64,000 nucleotides of DNA, taken from positions 1 through 64,000 of the forward strand of contig NZ_NQVN01000007.1 in assembly GCF_002770725.1 (NCBI RefSeq), in the 5' to 3' direction. The stretch is from Pleomorphomonas carboxyditropha (GTDB lineage: Bacteria > Pseudomonadota > Alphaproteobacteria > Rhizobiales > Pleomorphomonadaceae). A model generated the notes under the pieces. That model made no database searches. It saw only the letters and a program-made list of their open reading frames with translations, and had not been told where the DNA came from. How positions within the stretch are numbered: the stretch's first letter is position 1; each line of letters opens with the position of its first letter. Shown here piece by piece: positions 41,832-53,228 of this stretch. Made by a program: the position numbers and the translations under genes.

Positions 41832-42019
41832 GTGAAACCCCTCTCGCTGGCGGAAAGACAGTCCTGTTCCCTTTGTTTTGAGGAAGTTTGCCTTGGCCTC
41901 GCCGGCAGCGTCCATAGGATGGTCGCAATAGACACTATAGGTTCCTGCCGAGGCCGGACGCCTTTGCCGGCGGCAAATCTCGGCTAAGATGGGCGCGACA
42001 TCACCTGCTCCGGATCGCC

Positions 42020-42508
42020 ATGCCGCTTCCCGACCTCGACCACCCCGCCTATCTCCGCCTGACCTTCGCCATCGCCGCAAAGGCGGCCGACGACGGCAGC
42101 CACCCGTTCGGGGCCATCCTGGTCGGCGGCGACGGAAGCGTGCTGATGGAACAGGGCAACGCCTATCTGCCGGATCACGACATGACCGGCCACGCCGAAC
42201 GCGTGCTGGCAACGCGCGCCTCGCAGCGCTTCCGGCCGGCCGAACTCGCCGACGCCACGCTCTATTCATCGGCCGAACCGTGCGCCATGTGCGCCGGCGC
42301 TGCCTATTGGGCAGGCATCGGCCGCATCGTTTACGGGCTTTCCGAAAGCGCCCTGCGGCGGATCACCGGCAACCATCCGGAAAATCCGACGCTCGACCTG
42401 CCCTGCCGGGTGGTGCTGGACAGCGGCCAGCGCTCCGTCGAGGTGGTCGGCCCGCTGCTCGAAGACGAAGCGGCCGAGCTTCACCGCTCCTTCTGGGCGA
42501 GGCGCTGA
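42020..42508 (+). CDS. Nucleoside/guanine deaminase-family protein
   Basis: 162 residues, CDA fold. The zinc and catalytic motifs are HAER (GHAERVLA near 55) and PCAMC (near 87). It resembles the guanine deaminase and plant-type cytosine deaminase branch more than tRNA deaminase TadA, as it lacks the basic RNA-binding tail. It is divergent from the polyamine-type transporter and convergent with the LysR gene. Substrate uncertain. Confidence 0.88.
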   Translation: MPLPDLDHPAYLRLTFAIAAKAADDGSHPFGAILVGGDGSVLMEQGNAYLPDHDMTGHAERVLATRASQRFRPAELADATLYSSAEPCAMCAGAAYWAGIGRIVYGLSESALRRITGNHPENPTLDLPCRVVLDSGQRSVEVVGPLLEDEAAELHRSFWARR

Positions 42509-42515
42509 GCCGGCG

Positions 42516-43487
42516 TCACTCGGCAGCGACGCGCAGCATTAGCGGCATCGCATCGGCCGAGCCGCGCAGGTCGGCGACCGCGGCCTTCACCAGATGCCGG
42601 AACCAGGTGTGGGCCGGCGAGTGATGCTTGCAATCGTGCCAGAGCAGATAGAAATCCATGCATCCGAATTCGGCCGGCGCGTCGATCACCACGAAATTTC
42701 CCCGCTCGGCCAATTGCTCGGCGAAGGGAGCGCCGGTGGTGAACACCAGGTCGGAGCCGGCCAGCATGTGCGGCACGATGGCATATTCCGGCACCGAGGC
42801 GGCGATATGCCTGGCAAGGCCGAGCTCCATCAGGCGGCCGTCGATCGGACTATACTGCTTCATCACGTCGGCCGACGGCGATAGGTGCCGCTCGGCGAGA
42901 TAGCGATCCATGGCGAGCGAGCCGATGGTGCCGGCGAGCCGGTGATCGGCGGCGACGACGCATTTGATCGGCGTCAAAAGCAGCGGCGCCAGGCGCAGTT
43001 GTTCCGGCGGCCGCGGCCAGTTGCCGACCACCAGGTCGAGCGAGCCGTCGGCGAGATGCGCCATCAGTTCGTCATGGCCCGGCAGCGTCGCGACGTCGAT
43101 CGAGGCCCCCGGTGCCTCCTCGGCAAGCCGGGCGAAGATGCGCGGCAGAAAGGCTGCATCCAGGCAATTGGCGGCGGCGATGCGGAACCGCCGCTCGGTG
43201 CGCTCGGGATCGAAACTGGGCGGTGGCGCCAGCAGCGCATCGATATCGGCGAGCAGCCGCTGCAACGTCGTCCTGAGTTCGAGGCCGCGTTCGGTGGGAA
43301 CCAGTGCGCCGCCGGAACGCACCAGGATGGGATCGCCGATCAGCTCGCGCAGCCGCTTCAGCGCCAGGCTGACGGTCGGTTGCGTCTGGCCGAGAATCTC
43401 GGCGGTGCGCGACACGCTGCATTCGGTGACCAGCAGCAGCAGGGTCCGCATCAGGCGGACATCGAAGGCGCCGTGGGCGGGCTCCAT
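42516..43487 (-). CDS. LysR-family transcriptional regulator
   Basis: 323 residues from the ATG at 43487; a TTG two codons upstream is the alternative. The N-terminal helix-turn-helix reads SVSRTAEILGQTQPTVSLAL (residues about 25-44). The C-terminal periplasmic-binding-protein-like effector domain spans about 95-310. LysR proteins usually control a neighbouring divergent gene; here the upstream neighbour is tRNA-Ser, so the target is unclear. The transporter operon or the deaminase are candidates. Confidence 0.93.
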   Translation of the reverse strand: MEPAHGAFDVRLMRTLLLLVTECSVSRTAEILGQTQPTVSLALKRLRELIGDPILVRSGGALVPTERGLELRTTLQRLLADIDALLAPPPSFDPERTERRFRIAAANCLDAAFLPRIFARLAEEAPGASIDVATLPGHDELMAHLADGSLDLVVGNWPRPPEQLRLAPLLLTPIKCVVAADHRLAGTIGSLAMDRYLAERHLSPSADVMKQYSPIDGRLMELGLARHIAASVPEYAIVPHMLAGSDLVFTTGAPFAEQLAERGNFVVIDAPAEFGCMDFYLLWHDCKHHSPAHTWFRHLVKAAVADLRGSADAMPLMLRVAAE

Positions 43488-43603
43488 GGACAATCGATCC
43501 TCGAAAGAGGGAAACGGCTATGTCCACGGAAAGCAGCAAGCGTGCCAAGCAGCGCGATGGTCGCCGGTCCGGGCGACGAACTAAGGGGTAGGAAATTGGA
43601 AAA

Positions 43604-43693
43604 TGGCGGAGAGGGAGGGATTTGAACCCCCGATACCCTTGCGAGTATGCCGCATTTCGAGTGCGGTGCAATCGACCACTCTGCCACCTCTCC
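43604..43693 (-). tRNA. tRNA-Ser (anticodon CGA)
   Basis: On the minus strand a 7-bp acceptor stem (GGAGAGG with CCTCTCC) encloses a D-arm, an anticodon stem CCGCA/TGCGG with loop CTCGAAA (anticodon CGA, reading UCG), a long class II variable arm (CATACTCGCAAGGGTAT) and the GGTTCGAATCC T-arm. G is the discriminator base, and CCA is encoded (43606-43604). Confidence 0.97.
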
Positions 43694-44006
43694 GCGGTGC
43701 TCTGGGGATTGGATCCCGGTCGAAAGCGGCGCGGACCATAACCGCGGGCAAAGCCTCTGGCAAGAGGGGCAAAAGCCGTTGGGAACGGTTTTTTGAAGCG
43801 CCCGGAAGGCTGACCGGACGCCCCGGCGCCGCTAACGACCGGAAACGCCCGCTTCGGCGTTGACCGGCGGGGGCTTTCCGTGTAGGGAAAACGCGGCTGA
43901 ACGGGAGCCCGGTCCACTGTCCGGGGATTTCCCCTTTTGTCGATCAGCCGCGCGCCCGTGAGGTGCGGCGCGGCCAAGAACCATCTGAAGAAGGACTGGC
44001 ACGACC
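43694..44006. other. Intergenic region before rplU
   Basis: No gene is seen. TTGACC (43860-43865), 17 bases and TAGGGA form a weak promoter candidate for rplU-rpmA, leaving a leader of roughly 115 bases. A GC-rich imperfect hairpin lies between about 43840 and 43880. The leader may hold an autoregulatory structure, but I cannot identify one. Confidence 0.4.
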
Positions 44007-44321
44007 ATGTTCGCAGTGATCAAGACCGGCGGCAAGCAGTACAAGGTTGCCGTTGACGACGTGCTCGACATCGAAAAGATCGAGCTCGAGGACGGCGCGG
44101 CCGTCACCTTCGACGAAGTGCTGGCCGTCGGTTCCGACGCCGGCGTCACCGTCGGCGCCCCCACCGTTGCCGGCGCCACCGTCGTCGCCGAGGTGGTCGA
44201 GCAGACCCGCGGCCCCAAGGTGATTTCCTTCAAGAAGCGCCGCCGCCAGAACTCCAAGCGCAAGCGCGGCCATCGGCAGCTTCTGACCACGGTGAAGGTC
44301 ACCGCGATCAACGCCGCCTGA
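44007..44321 (+). CDS. rplU: 50S ribosomal protein L21
   Basis: 104 residues. The start [14 protein letters not shown] and the RNA-binding block [21 protein letters not shown] (seen as [11 protein letters not shown] and [10 protein letters not shown]) are typical of bL21. It binds 23S rRNA. It is followed by rpmA and lies upstream of obgE, the usual order. Confidence 0.98.
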   Translation: MFAVIKTGGKQYKVAVDDVLDIEKIELEDGAAVTFDEVLAVGSDAGVTVGAPTVAGATVVAEVVEQTRGPKVISFKKRRRQNSKRKRGHRQLLTTVKVTAINAA

Positions 44322-44430
44322 CGAAATTCCGTTCCGGCACGCTGCTGCCGGAACCTGACCCGACAACCGTCCAAGGTGTTGAGCGCCGAACCGCTCCGCC
44401 AGCGGACGATACGACAGACAGGAGACTGAA

Positions 44431-44700
44431 ATGGCTCACAAGAAGGCAGGCGGTTCGTCCCGCAACGGTCGCGACACGGCTGGTCGACGCCTCGGCGTGA
44501 AGAAGTTCGGCGGCGAAGCCGTCATTCCCGGCAATATCATCATTCGCCAGCGCGGCACCCAGTGGCACCCGGGCGCCAATGTCGGCATCGGCGTCGATCA
44601 TACGATCTTCGCCCTCACCGAAGGCAACGTGTCCTTCGCCACCAAAAGCAACGGCCGAGTCTATGTTTCGGTCGTTCCGACGACGGCGGCAGCAGAGTAA
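44431..44700 (+). CDS. rpmA: 50S ribosomal protein L27
   Basis: 89 residues, beginning [16 protein letters not shown] and continuing [12 protein letters not shown], typical of bL27 at the peptidyl transferase centre. The N-terminus is unprocessed type (no Firmicutes-like leader). It is followed by a strong hairpin. Confidence 0.98.
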   Translation: MAHKKAGGSSRNGRDTAGRRLGVKKFGGEAVIPGNIIIRQRGTQWHPGANVGIGVDHTIFALTEGNVSFATKSNGRVYVSVVPTTAAAE

Positions 44701-44771
44701 GCCGGATGGAGCTGAAGCGGCCCGCCGGCGTCCCACGGACCCGGACGGACCGCGCTTCAAGCGCGCGATGT

Positions 44772-44799
44772 GACAGGGGAAGTGGGGCGCCACTTCCCC
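44772..44799 (+). terminator. Terminator-like hairpin after rpmA
   Basis: A perfect 12-bp stem (CAGGGGAAGTGG, loop GGCG, CCACTTCCCCTG) starts 72 bases after the rpmA stop. Only AATTCATTT follows, so termination may be partial. Confidence 0.65.
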
Positions 44800-44829
44800 T
44801 GAATTCATTTGGAGCGCTAGGAGAGCCCC

Positions 44830-45528
44830 ATGTCCGAACCGAGCGACATCGAGGACCCTGACAGTCCCTGCGGCTGGCCGTTGATGGCGGCTGTCAGACC
44901 GGCTATCGAGACGCGGCGGCTGATCCTGAGGCCGCCGGTCGACGACGACGCCGAAGCCATCGTCCGGCTGGCCAATTCGGCCGCCGTCGCCCGCAACCTC
45001 GTGGGCATGCCCCATCCCTATCGCATCGAGCATGCGCGCGTCTGGCTGGCCGAGCCGGTCGATCCGCGCGGCCAGCGTCACCTCGTCTGCCGGAAAGGCT
45101 TCGACGCGGCGCCGACGCCGATCGGCATTCTGACGCTCGACATGCACGGCCGGGTCGGGCCCGGCTGGATCGGCTGCTGGCTCGGCGAGCGCCACTGGGG
45201 ACAGGGCTTCGCCACCGAGGCCTGCCACGCCGCGATCGATTATGCCTTTGTTCACCAGAGGCATGAGAAGTTGTTGTTCGCCTGCCGGGTCACCAACCCG
45301 GCCGGGCGACGGGTGATCGAGAAGTGCGGTTTCCAGATGGTGGCGCAGGAACTGGCCTCGGCGGTCGGGAACGGCGCCGCGGTGGCCATCGACCGTTTCC
45401 GCATCGATCGCAGCACCTGGGAGAGTATCAGGGCCTGGGAGCCCTTGCGCGTCCATAGCCATGAGGCCGAAAGGGCCGAGTGGGGAGAGCGGCGCGCCGA
45501 GCTTCGGGCTCCGGTGGAGCGCATTTGA
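44830..45528 (+). CDS. GNAT-family N-acetyltransferase (RimJ/RimL type)
   Basis: 232 residues. The Acetyltransf_3 pattern starts at IETRRLILRPP (near 25), and the acetyl-CoA loop is ERHWGQGFATEA, followed by TNPAGRRVIEKCGFQ. Substrates of this group include ribosomal protein N-termini and small molecules. It lies between rpmA and obgE, where one or two GNAT genes are common in rhizobial genomes (from memory). A C-terminal extension of about 50 residues (charged) is present. Confidence 0.88.
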   Translation: MSEPSDIEDPDSPCGWPLMAAVRPAIETRRLILRPPVDDDAEAIVRLANSAAVARNLVGMPHPYRIEHARVWLAEPVDPRGQRHLVCRKGFDAAPTPIGILTLDMHGRVGPGWIGCWLGERHWGQGFATEACHAAIDYAFVHQRHEKLLFACRVTNPAGRRVIEKCGFQMVAQELASAVGNGAAVAIDRFRIDRSTWESIRAWEPLRVHSHEAERAEWGERRAELRAPVERI

Positions 45529-45682
45529 ACTTTGACGCCGGCGAACTTCGGCTTGCCGATCAAATGTCGGATACTCCACCGGAAACAGTGAGTACTAGCG
45601 GGCTTTCGCTTCTATATCTGCTCGGAGGTCCATCCCACCGACGCAGATGCCGGAGCCGGACCGCTAGAGAAGTGAGTACGGA

Positions 45683-46285
45683 ATGAAGTTGCTTTCCGGT
45701 GCCTTCGGTTCCTGGAGGCCGCGTGCGGCCCTTTTCCCGCGCATCGAGACGGGCCGTCTCGTTCTTCGGCCGCTCGAGCCGGTCGATGCCGACGCCGTCG
45801 CGGTCTACCTCGGTGATATCGAGGTAGCGCGCTGGCTGGTGCGCGTGCCGCATCCCTTCACCGTCGAGGACGCCGCCGACTTCATCGGCCAATGCTGCAC
45901 CACCGCCGGCCTCGGCACGGCAACGACGCTGGGCATCGTGGTGCGCGGCGACGATCGCGCGGTCGTGCGCGGCATCGTGGCGCTGCACAGCCTCGACACG
46001 CGGCCGGAAATAGGCTTCTGGCTCGGCCGGCCTTTCTGGGGGCACGGATTGATGAGCGAGGCCGTCGACGCCACGCTCACCTGGGCCTATGCCAGCCTCG
46101 ATATCGACGCCATCGCCGCCGGCGCCTTCCAGGGCAACGTCGCCTCGCTGACCATCCAGGCCCGCCAGGGCTTCGAGGTCGTCGGCATGAGCCGCCGGCC
46201 GTCGCTGATCGAGGAGCGGCTGCTCGACCACGTCGATACCCGCCTGACGCGGGAGCGTCACGCCGGCCGACCGTGGCGACCGTGA
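45683..46285 (+). CDS. GNAT-family N-acetyltransferase
   Basis: 200 residues. It shares the layout of the preceding gene: IETGRLVLRPLEP, the loop GRPFWGHGLMSEA, and a final QARQGFEVVG. The two are about 150 bases apart and only loosely similar, so they may be old duplicates or independent family members. The substrate is unknown. Confidence 0.88.
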   Translation: MKLLSGAFGSWRPRAALFPRIETGRLVLRPLEPVDADAVAVYLGDIEVARWLVRVPHPFTVEDAADFIGQCCTTAGLGTATTLGIVVRGDDRAVVRGIVALHSLDTRPEIGFWLGRPFWGHGLMSEAVDATLTWAYASLDIDAIAAGAFQGNVASLTIQARQGFEVVGMSRRPSLIEERLLDHVDTRLTRERHAGRPWRP

Positions 46286-48674
<2,389 letters not shown>

Positions 48675-48676
48675 CC

Positions 48677-49954
48677 ATGACCGCACTGACCGACGTTTCC
48701 GTTCATGACCTGATGGCCGACATCGGCCGGCGCGCCCGCGCCGCCGCCCGCCGTCTCGCCCGTGCCTCCACCGGGGAGAAGGTGGCGGCGCTCGTCGCCA
48801 TGGCCGCCGAAGTGCGCGCCCGCGAGGCCGACATTCTCGAGGCCAATGCCGCCGACGTCGCAGCGATGAAGGAGAACGGCGTCGTCGCCTCCTTCCTCGA
48901 TCGCGGCACGCTCGACCCCGCCCGCGTCGAGGCCATCGCCAGAGCGCTGGAGGAAATCGCCGCCCTGCCCGATCCGGTCGGCCGCGTGCTCGCCGCCTGG
49001 ACGCGGCCGAATGGCCTCGCCATAGAGCGCGTGGCAACGCCGCTCGGCGTCATCGGCATCATTTTCGAAAGCCGGCCCAACGTGACCGCCGACGCCGGCG
49101 CCCTCTCGCTGATGGCCGGCAACGCCGCCATCCTGCGCTGCGGCTCCGATTCGCTTCGCTCGTCCCAGGCGATCCTCGCCGCGCTCGCCGCCGGCCTCCG
49201 GACGGCCAGCCTGCCCGAGGACGCCATCCAGTTGGTGCCGGTCAGGGATCGCGCCGCCGTCGGCGAGATGCTGACCGGCCTCGACGGCTCGATCGACGTC
49301 ATCGTGCCGCGCGGCGGCAAGAGCCTGGTCGCCCGCGTGCAGGCCGAGGCGCGCGTGCCGGTGTTCGCCCATCTCGAGGGCATCTGCCATATCTACGTCG
49401 ATCGCGCCGCCGATCTCGACATGGCCGTCACCGTCACCGTCAACGCCAAGCTGAGGCGCGTCGGCGTCTGCGGTTCGGCCGAGACGCTGCTCGTCGACCG
49501 CGCGGTGGCCGACACCCACCTGGTGCCGATCCTGAAGGCCCTCCACGAACGCGGCTGCGAAATCCGGGCAACCGAAGAGATTCGCGCCCGCTTCCCGGAG
49601 GCCGTGCCGGTGACCGAGGCCGACTGGTCGACCGAATATCTGGCGCCGATCATTTCGGTGGCGCTGGTCGACGGCGTCGATGCCGCCATCGAGCACATCG
49701 AAACCTACGGCTCGCATCACACCGACAGCATCATCACCGCCGACGAGGCCACCGCCGCCCGCTTCCTCGCCGGCGTCGATTCGGCCATCGTGCTGCACAA
49801 CGCCTCGACGCAATTCGCCGACGGCGGTGAATTCGGCATGGGCGCCGAGATCGGCATCGCCACCGGCAAGATGCACGCGCGCGGCCCGGTCGGCGTCGAG
49901 CAACTGACATCCTTCAAATACCGCGTGCGCGGCAGCGGCCAGACGCGGCCGTGA
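48677..49954 (+). CDS. proA: Gamma-glutamyl phosphate reductase
   Basis: 425 residues, aldehyde dehydrogenase superfamily. [25 protein letters not shown] and the catalytic-cysteine region [14 protein letters not shown] are present. It reduces glutamyl phosphate to the semialdehyde with NADPH. It starts 2 bases after proB. Confidence 0.97.
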   Translation: MTALTDVSVHDLMADIGRRARAAARRLARASTGEKVAALVAMAAEVRAREADILEANAADVAAMKENGVVASFLDRGTLDPARVEAIARALEEIAALPDPVGRVLAAWTRPNGLAIERVATPLGVIGIIFESRPNVTADAGALSLMAGNAAILRCGSDSLRSSQAILAALAAGLRTASLPEDAIQLVPVRDRAAVGEMLTGLDGSIDVIVPRGGKSLVARVQAEARVPVFAHLEGICHIYVDRAADLDMAVTVTVNAKLRRVGVCGSAETLLVDRAVADTHLVPILKALHERGCEIRATEEIRARFPEAVPVTEADWSTEYLAPIISVALVDGVDAAIEHIETYGSHHTDSIITADEATAARFLAGVDSAIVLHNASTQFADGGEFGMGAEIGIATGKMHARGPVGVEQLTSFKYRVRGSGQTRP

Positions 49955-50556
49955 CGACACCGCGCCTCCCCGCCACCTTCCCCGGCATGCGCGTCGGCCT
50001 CTACGGCGGCTCGTTCAACCCGCCGCACCGCGGCCACGCCCACGTGGGCCGTCTGGCGCTCCAGCGGCTCGGGCTCGACCGCATCTGGTGGCTGGTCAGC
50101 CCCGGCAATCCCCTGAAGTCGACGGACGGCCTGCCGGATGTCGGCCAGCGGCTGGCGGCCGTCCGGCGGGTCGCCAACCATCCGCGGGCGGTCGTCACCG
50201 ACCTCGAGGCGCGGCTCGGCACCCGCTACACCATCGACCTCGTCCGCCGGCTGAAAGCGCTGAGACCGCACGTCCGCTTCGTGCTGGTCATCGGCGCCGA
50301 CAACTGGGCCACCTTCCACCGCTGGGGCGGTTGGCGGGAGATCGCCCGCATGGTGCCGATCGCCGTCGTCGACCGGCCCGGCGCCACCTTCGCGGCACTG
50401 GCCTCGCCGGCCGCCCGCACGTTTGCCGGCGCGCGCGTCGCCGAACGCGACGGTCTTCTGCTGCCGGATCTCGTTCCGCCCGCCTGGATATTCATCGCCG
50501 GCGTCAAGGTGCCGCTGTCGTCGACCGACCTGCGCCGGGCCGCCGAACGGGCTTAG
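49951..50556 (+). CDS. nadD: Nicotinate-nucleotide adenylyltransferase
   Basis: 201 residues from a GTG inside the proA stop. [14 protein letters not shown] is the nucleotidyltransferase HxGH motif, and [14 protein letters not shown] and SSTDLRRA complete the active site. It makes nicotinic acid adenine dinucleotide for NAD, which is also the starting compound of the LarB reaction encoded in this window. Confidence 0.96.
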   Translation: MTTPRLPATFPGMRVGLYGGSFNPPHRGHAHVGRLALQRLGLDRIWWLVSPGNPLKSTDGLPDVGQRLAAVRRVANHPRAVVTDLEARLGTRYTIDLVRRLKALRPHVRFVLVIGADNWATFHRWGGWREIARMVPIAVVDRPGATFAALASPAARTFAGARVAERDGLLLPDLVPPAWIFIAGVKVPLSSTDLRRAAERA

Positions 50557-50673
50557 CCATTGGTCCCGGTCGATCTTGAAAACGTCACCATCAAGGTTCA
50601 TCCTTTCAGTCATCCGCGATTGCCGGCATGGGGCCGGACGCCGCGGACCACGTCACGAGGTGCACCCCTGAGC

Positions 50674-51093
50674 ATGCCCTTCACCGAGGGCGCCTTCAGC
50701 GCCAACCCCTTTGCCGACGTCGCCGCGTTCTCGAGCGACGTCACCCCTCTCCCGCGATCCCTGCTCGACACGATTCTCGCCAGCCTTGACGATGCCAAGG
50801 CCGAGGACGTCGTCGATATCGACGTTGCCGCCAAGACGCCGATCGCCGATCACATGGTGATCTGCACGGGGCGTTCCAGCCGCCACGTCGGTGCCATCGC
50901 CGATCATCTGGTCAAGGACCTGAAGGATGCCGGCTTCGGCACCGTCGCCGTCGAGGGCCAGCCAGCCTGCGACTGGGTGCTGATCGACGCGGGTTCGATC
51001 ATCGTCCACGTCTTCCGGCCGGAAGTGCGCGAGTTCTATCACCTTGAGAAGATCTGGGCGCCCGACCCGGCGCCGGCCGCCGGCCGCCGTTGA
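50674..51093 (+). CDS. rsfS: Ribosomal silencing factor
   Basis: 139 residues from the ATG at 50674. The DUF143 core reads AKAEDVVDIDV, DHMVICTGRSSRHV and DWVLIDAGSIIVHVF, ending REFYHLEKIW. RsfS binds L14 and blocks subunit joining in starvation. A 25-residue N-terminal extension is present. The region before the gene (50557-50673) has no feature I can name. Confidence 0.95.
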   Translation: MPFTEGAFSANPFADVAAFSSDVTPLPRSLLDTILASLDDAKAEDVVDIDVAAKTPIADHMVICTGRSSRHVGAIADHLVKDLKDAGFGTVAVEGQPACDWVLIDAGSIIVHVFRPEVREFYHLEKIWAPDPAPAAGRR

Positions 51094-51282
51094 GGTGTCC
51101 GCCCAAAAGGCGCAGATTTTCCGGGTAGAGCGGAACTCGAGCTGGAACGATCCGTTCGGAATGCTTTAGACTTTTCGAAAGTGCGGACGATCCGGCAAGG
51201 GTTCGGAAGCTTTTCTTGACCCCGTCGCGCGGGGCCGCTGGCCCCGCCGGTATGGCGTGTGCGCCCGACTAAGAAGACACCG

Positions 51283-51765
51283 ATGCGCATCGCCATTCAT
51301 GCCGTTGGAAAACTGAAGGCCGGTCCCGAACGCGAGCTCGCCGACCGCTATCTCGACCGCGCCGACAAGGCCGGCCGCGCCATCGGCTTTTCCTCGGTCA
51401 CCGCCCGCGAAATCGCCGAAAGCCGGGCGCGCGACGCCTTGCAGCGCAAGCAGGAGGAGGCGCGCGACCTGCTCGCCGACCTGCCGCCCGGCGCCTTGCT
51501 GATCGCTCTGGACGAGCGGGGCGATTCGCCGACCTCCGAGCGATTCGCCGAGATGCTGGGCGAGGCACGCGACCGCGGCACGCCGAACACCGTCCTGCTG
51601 ATCGGCGGACCGGACGGCCACGGCCAGGAGCTCCTGTCGCGCGCCGGCCATCGCATTTCTTTCGGCCGATTGACCTGGCCGCACCAGATCGTCCGCATTC
51701 TCGCCGCAGAGCAGATCTATCGTGCGGTCACCATATTGAGCGGCCATCCCTATCACCGGCCCTGA
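51283..51765 (+). CDS. rlmH: 23S rRNA pseudouridine-1915 N3-methyltransferase
   Basis: 160 residues from the ATG at 51283. The SPOUT methyltransferase knot reads LLIGGPDGHGQE and ISFGRLTWPHQIVR, ending in the family's HPYHRP. It methylates helix 69 of 23S rRNA on the 70S ribosome. The 189-base gap upstream carries the small palindrome GAACG-atc-CGTTC and no gene. Confidence 0.97.
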   Translation: MRIAIHAVGKLKAGPERELADRYLDRADKAGRAIGFSSVTAREIAESRARDALQRKQEEARDLLADLPPGALLIALDERGDSPTSERFAEMLGEARDRGTPNTVLLIGGPDGHGQELLSRAGHRISFGRLTWPHQIVRILAAEQIYRAVTILSGHPYHRP

Positions 51766-51872
51766 CCCGCCCCGACGTCTCGTAACCGGCGATCCTTGGT
51801 TGACGAAGCGTTAACGGAAAGGCCGATAGGTTCGGCCGCTCGACCGCAACGCCACCGGACAGCCCATCGTCC

Positions 51873-53228
51873 ATGCCGCCCGAAACGCGACGCCCCGGAG
51901 CCTGCCGCCTCATCATCGCCGTCCTCGCCGCGGCGCTGCCCGGCCATGTCGCCGCTCAGGAGGGCCTGCCGCCCGAGGCGACCGCCTTTGCGCCGGCGAC
52001 CGTGGCCGTCCGGCCGGCCTCCGTCCCTCTCGGCACCGCCGATTCCGATCAGATGGAAGCCGAGCGCGCCCTGAAGGACCAGGAGCTCGCCAAGCTTCGC
52101 AGCTCCATGGAACTGTCGGCGGAAAAGCAGGCGGAGATCGCAGCCGAAATCGCCGGCCTTTCCCGTGACCAGCAGGCGCTCAACGATCAGCTCGTCACCT
52201 CGGCGGCCCGCGTCCAGGCGCTCGAGCAATCGATCACCGACAGCGAGGAGCGCCTTGCCCGCGGCGCCGACAACGAGGCGCGTATCCGCACCTCGCTGGC
52301 CGCCCGGCGCGACGTGCTGATCGCCGTGCTCTCCACCGCGCAGCGCATCGGCCGGCAGCCGCCGCCGGCGCTGGTGGTCAGCCCCGAGGACGCCCTGAAG
52401 GCGGTACGCTCGGCGGTGGTGGTCGGCGCCGTACTGCCGGAAATCCGCATCGAGGCCGAGGCGCTGCAATCCGATCTCGATGCGCTCGTCGCCGAACGGA
52501 CGCGCGCCGCCGCCGAACGCGACCGCCTCAGGGTCGACGCCGCCGCCATTGCCGAGGAACGGCAGCGCCTGACGCTGCTCATCGACAAGAAGAGGGCGGA
52601 GAGCGAAGCCCGGACCGCCGATCTGGCGGCCGAGAAGGCGCGGGCCGAGGAGCTGGCGAAGAACGCCCGCAGCCTCGAGGACCTGATCGCCGGCATGAAG
52701 AAGGCGCTGCCGGCAGCCCGCAACGAACCGTCGGCTCCCGCGGCATCGGCGCCCGGCGCCGGCAGTCGCCTCGGGCCGGCCATCGCCTTCGCGGACGCCA
52801 AGGGCCGGCTGATCCCGCCGGTGCGCGGCGTCAACCTGCAGACCTTCGGCGACGACAACGGCCTTGGCGGCGTCTCGCAGGGTCAGTCGATCGCCACCCG
52901 CGCCGGCGCCCGCGTGGTGTCGCCGGCCGACGGCCGCGTCGTCTATGCCGGACCGTTCCGCTCTTACGGACAGCTCTTGATCCTCGACGCCGGCGGTGAC
53001 TATCATATCGTGCTTGCCGGCATGGAACGGATCGACGTCCAGCTGGACCAATTTGTTTTGACGGGCGAGCCCGTCGGTGTCATGGGAAACCAGCGGCTGG
53101 CCAGCGCCGCCGCGCTGGATGCCAGCGTTACGCAGCCCGTGCTCTACGTCGAATTTCGCAAAGGTGGAACTTCGATCGATCCCTCCCCCTGGTGGGTCGC
53201 ATCGCAGGATCGGAAGGTCAGCGGATGA
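51873..53228 (+). CDS. envC: Murein hydrolase activator, EnvC-like (coiled coil plus degenerate LytM)
   Basis: 451 residues. An N-terminal signal (LIIAVLAAALPGHVAA) is followed by coiled coils (about 60-280, alternating Glu, Ala, Arg and Leu heptads). A C-terminal LytM/M23 domain contains DGRVVYAGPFRSYGQLL and VLYVEFRKG. The HxH of active peptidases is replaced by YVE, so the protein should activate an amidase rather than cut murein. It works in the periplasm during cell separation. It overlaps ctpA by 4 bases. Confidence 0.93.
   Translation: MPPETRRPGACRLIIAVLAAALPGHVAAQEGLPPEATAFAPATVAVRPASVPLGTADSDQMEAERALKDQELAKLRSSMELSAEKQAEIAAEIAGLSRDQQALNDQLVTSAARVQALEQSITDSEERLARGADNEARIRTSLAARRDVLIAVLSTAQRIGRQPPPALVVSPEDALKAVRSAVVVGAVLPEIRIEAEALQSDLDALVAERTRAAAERDRLRVDAAAIAEERQRLTLLIDKKRAESEARTADLAAEKARAEELAKNARSLEDLIAGMKKALPAARNEPSAPAASAPGAGSRLGPAIAFADAKGRLIPPVRGVNLQTFGDDNGLGGVSQGQSIATRAGARVVSPADGRVVYAGPFRSYGQLLILDAGGDYHIVLAGMERIDVQLDQFVLTGEPVGVMGNQRLASAAALDASVTQPVLYVEFRKGGTSIDPSPWWVASQDRKVSG

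Noticed and set aside
43604-43693. tRNA gene as integration site of a mobile island
   Set aside because: No integrase, direct repeat of the tRNA end or compositional shift was seen on either side.
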